Source: an uncultured Armatimonadota bacterium
GTDB taxonomy: Bacteria > Armatimonadota > Armatimonadia > Armatimonadales > Armatimonadaceae
DNA: 6,793 nt
Assembly (NCBI GenBank): GCA_903924445.1
Contig: CAIYBQ010000504.1
Location: forward strand, 1-6,793
Direction: 5' to 3'
The translations under genes were made by a program, and so were the position numbers. Below the pieces are notes generated by a model. The model saw nothing but the letters and a program-made list of their open reading frames with translations, ran no database searches and was not told the DNA's origin. Positions 5,438-6,793 of the stretch are shown one piece after another; the stretch's first letter is position 1; every line of letters begins with the position of its first letter.

Positions 5438-6793
5438 TTACCTCGCTGTACCCTCTGAAAGCGTCATGACGTGGTTGATTACGGTTTGTGTAAAGCGTTC
5501 TGTTTTCCCGGATGGCCATGTGACATCAAGTGCATCCACCTTCGATGCGTTGCCAATACCAAAGTGAAGACGTTTACTGCTGTCGCCGGCGTAGCTTCCG
5601 CCACCGATGACCTGACGAGTTAGCGTCCGCTTGCCGATATGGGCGACGACTTTTGCACCAATCGGCGTTGCAGAGCCATTCGCTGGTTTGAGGTCGATAG
5701 CCACCCAGTTTCCGGTCTTACTTTTGTTGAGGAGAAGCGTCGGTTTGTCATTTGTTGCCGTTACGAGGATGTCCTCAAGGCCATCATTGTCAAAATCAGC
5801 CACAACCGTCCCACGATGGACCTTTACATTGGAATCTGGAAGAGCCTTCGTGGCTTCGATAAATCGCTTCCCACCTTCATTCAACAGCAGCTGGTTGTGC
5901 TGCTTCGCGTTGGGCTTGCCATCAAATGTCTTAGTCATCGGGGACACGTGGCCATCCGCGAAGAAGATATCCAGCCATCCAGAGTTGTTGACATCCAGAA
6001 AACTCGTCCCAAATGCGAGATAGGGCAGTGTTGCTGCAGCCATCCCCGTTTCGCCGGAGACATCCGTGAAAAAGCCACCATCGTTGCGGTAAAGCGTATT
6101 CGGTTCGTTCTGAAACGTCGTGATAGTGACATCCATGTCGCCATCTTCATCGTAGTCGCCGACGGCTACTCCCATGTTTGCCTGTGTCGCGCCTGTGATG
6201 CCATAGGCAATGCCCTGCATCATCCCAAGCTCTTCGAACTTCAGTCCGCCAAGGGTCTTAAACAACGAGTTTGGCCCGAGGTCATTCGCAACGAAGAGGT
6301 CTGTTTTGCCATCGCCATCGGAATCGAATGCAGCCACCCCGAGGCTTCGCCGCATCTCGGTAGCCAGCTTGGTTTGCTTTGTGAAGTCAGAGAACGTACC
6401 GTTTCCGTTATTGCGGTAGAAGGTGTTGCGCGCCGCACCGTAGGTTGTGGGGCCGCAGGCACCTCCGGGGCACTTGATGTCATTCTTGACCGACCAGTTG
6501 CAGTAACGCAGGACATAGAGGTCAAGGTCGCCATCCTGATCGGCATCAAACCAAACCGACCCGGTGCACATCCCGCCGGCAGTCACTCCCGCAGCCTTTG
6601 TTACATCGGTGAAGGTACCATTCCCATTGTTTTTGTAGAGGGTGTTCTTCCCATAGGCGGCTACATAAATGTCCGCAAAGCCATCGTTGTTGTAATCCCC
6701 AGAGGATGCAGCGAGACCATAATCCGTCTTGGATGAGCCGAACGCATTCTCAGCAAGCGTGAAGTGCGCTTTGCCATCATTAATGTAGAGACG
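5438..6793 (-). CDS. FG-GAP/VCBS repeat protein with C-terminal ASPIC/UnbV domain (CRTAC1-like), 5' end missing
   Basis: The frame is open from the right edge to the TAA at 5438-5440, giving 451 residues; the start lies outside the window. The protein is a chain of FG-GAP-type beta-propeller blades, each with a Ca2+-binding Asp-rich loop: DYNNDGFAD (33-41), DADQDGDLD (83-91), DSDGDGKTD (157-165), DYDEDGDMD (214-222), DVNNSGWLD (267-275, one acidic ligand replaced by Ser) and DFDNDGLED (333-341). Between them are repeats of the form NTxYxNNGNGTFxD. RYCNWS and KCPGGACGP (96-115) contain the cysteines typical of this family. The ASPIC/UnbV domain runs from about 361 to 435, with IGAKV, GGGSYAGDSSKRLHFGIG and VTWPSGK. 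Such proteins are usually exported and thought to bind Ca2+ and carbohydrate or protein partners; no enzymatic activity is established. The lipoprotein gene follows on the same strand with no terminator between. Confidence 0.92.
   Translation of the reverse strand, partial: RLYINDGKAHFTLAENAFGSSKTDYGLAASSGDYNNDGFADIYVAAYGKNTLYKNNGNGTFTDVTKAAGVTAGGMCTGSVWFDADQDGDLDLYVLRYCNWSVKNDIKCPGGACGPTTYGAARNTFYRNNGNGTFSDFTKQTKLATEMRRSLGVAAFDSDGDGKTDLFVANDLGPNSLFKTLGGLKFEELGMMQGIAYGITGATQANMGVAVGDYDEDGDMDVTITTFQNEPNTLYRNDGGFFTDVSGETGMAAATLPYLAFGTSFLDVNNSGWLDIFFADGHVSPMTKTFDGKPNAKQHNQLLLNEGGKRFIEATKALPDSNVKVHRGTVVADFDNDGLEDILVTATNDKPTLLLNKSKTGNWVAIDLKPANGSATPIGAKVVAHIGKRTLTRQVIGGGSYAGDSSKRLHFGIGNASKVDALDVTWPSGKTERFTQTVINHVMTLSEGTAR

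Noticed and set aside
5438..6586. Start of the FG-GAP/UnbV protein at the GTG at 6586
   Set aside because: The frame continues upstream to the window edge with clear repeat motifs (for example DYNNDGFAD), so 6586 is an internal valine codon.
5639..6736. 365-codon open frame on the plus strand
   Set aside because: It is fully antisense to the FG-GAP/UnbV gene. The codon pattern of the Asp/Gly-rich repeats suppresses stops on the other strand; the product has no recognisable domain.

Overview
The window is ordinary bacterial chromosome: moderately GC-rich, densely coded, with proteins typical of a Gram-negative-type envelope. A lipoprotein signal, a CRTAC1/UnbV-type FG-GAP protein and a sulfatase together bring to mind groups such as Armatimonadota, Planctomycetota, Verrucomicrobiota or Acidobacteriota. 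I cannot decide among them from this sequence. No rRNA, tRNA, CRISPR array, insertion sequence or phage gene is visible.

Layout, left to right. (1) Positions 1-2380, minus strand: a two-gene ABC-2 exporter operon. The ATPase (2380 to 1511) overlaps its membrane partner by ATGA, and the partner (1514 to beyond the left edge) stays open for 504 codons. The partner resembles the permease part of the large permease/M1-aminopeptidase fusion proteins, so a peptidase domain may lie outside the window. (2) Positions 2381-2745: a 365-base divergent intergenic region. It holds a TTGACA box for the ABC operon covered by a 7-9-7 inverted repeat, a second 17-base palindrome, and the ribosome binding site of a TTG-started gene. 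(3) Positions 2746-5078, plus strand: a GT2-type glycosyltransferase and a formylglycine-type sulfatase, also joined by an ATGA overlap. The sulfatase has no signal peptide and lacks the histidine of the usual GKWH motif. (4) Positions 5079-5181: a convergent gap with a clear Rho-independent terminator for the minus-strand unit. (5) Positions 5182-6793, minus strand: a 64-residue lipoprotein with a Gly/Pro/Arg-rich tail, preceded upstream by a Ca2+-repeat FG-GAP/ASPIC-UnbV protein that enters from the right edge.

Three transcription units are likely: the ABC exporter (minus), the glycosyltransferase-sulfatase pair (plus), and the UnbV protein plus lipoprotein (minus). Nothing shows that the three cooperate. 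The best leads are the sulfatase-glycosyltransferase pair, which could be a cytoplasmic sugar- or sulfate-ester-handling module, and the dyads in the divergent promoter region. I see no clear evidence for an entirely new system.
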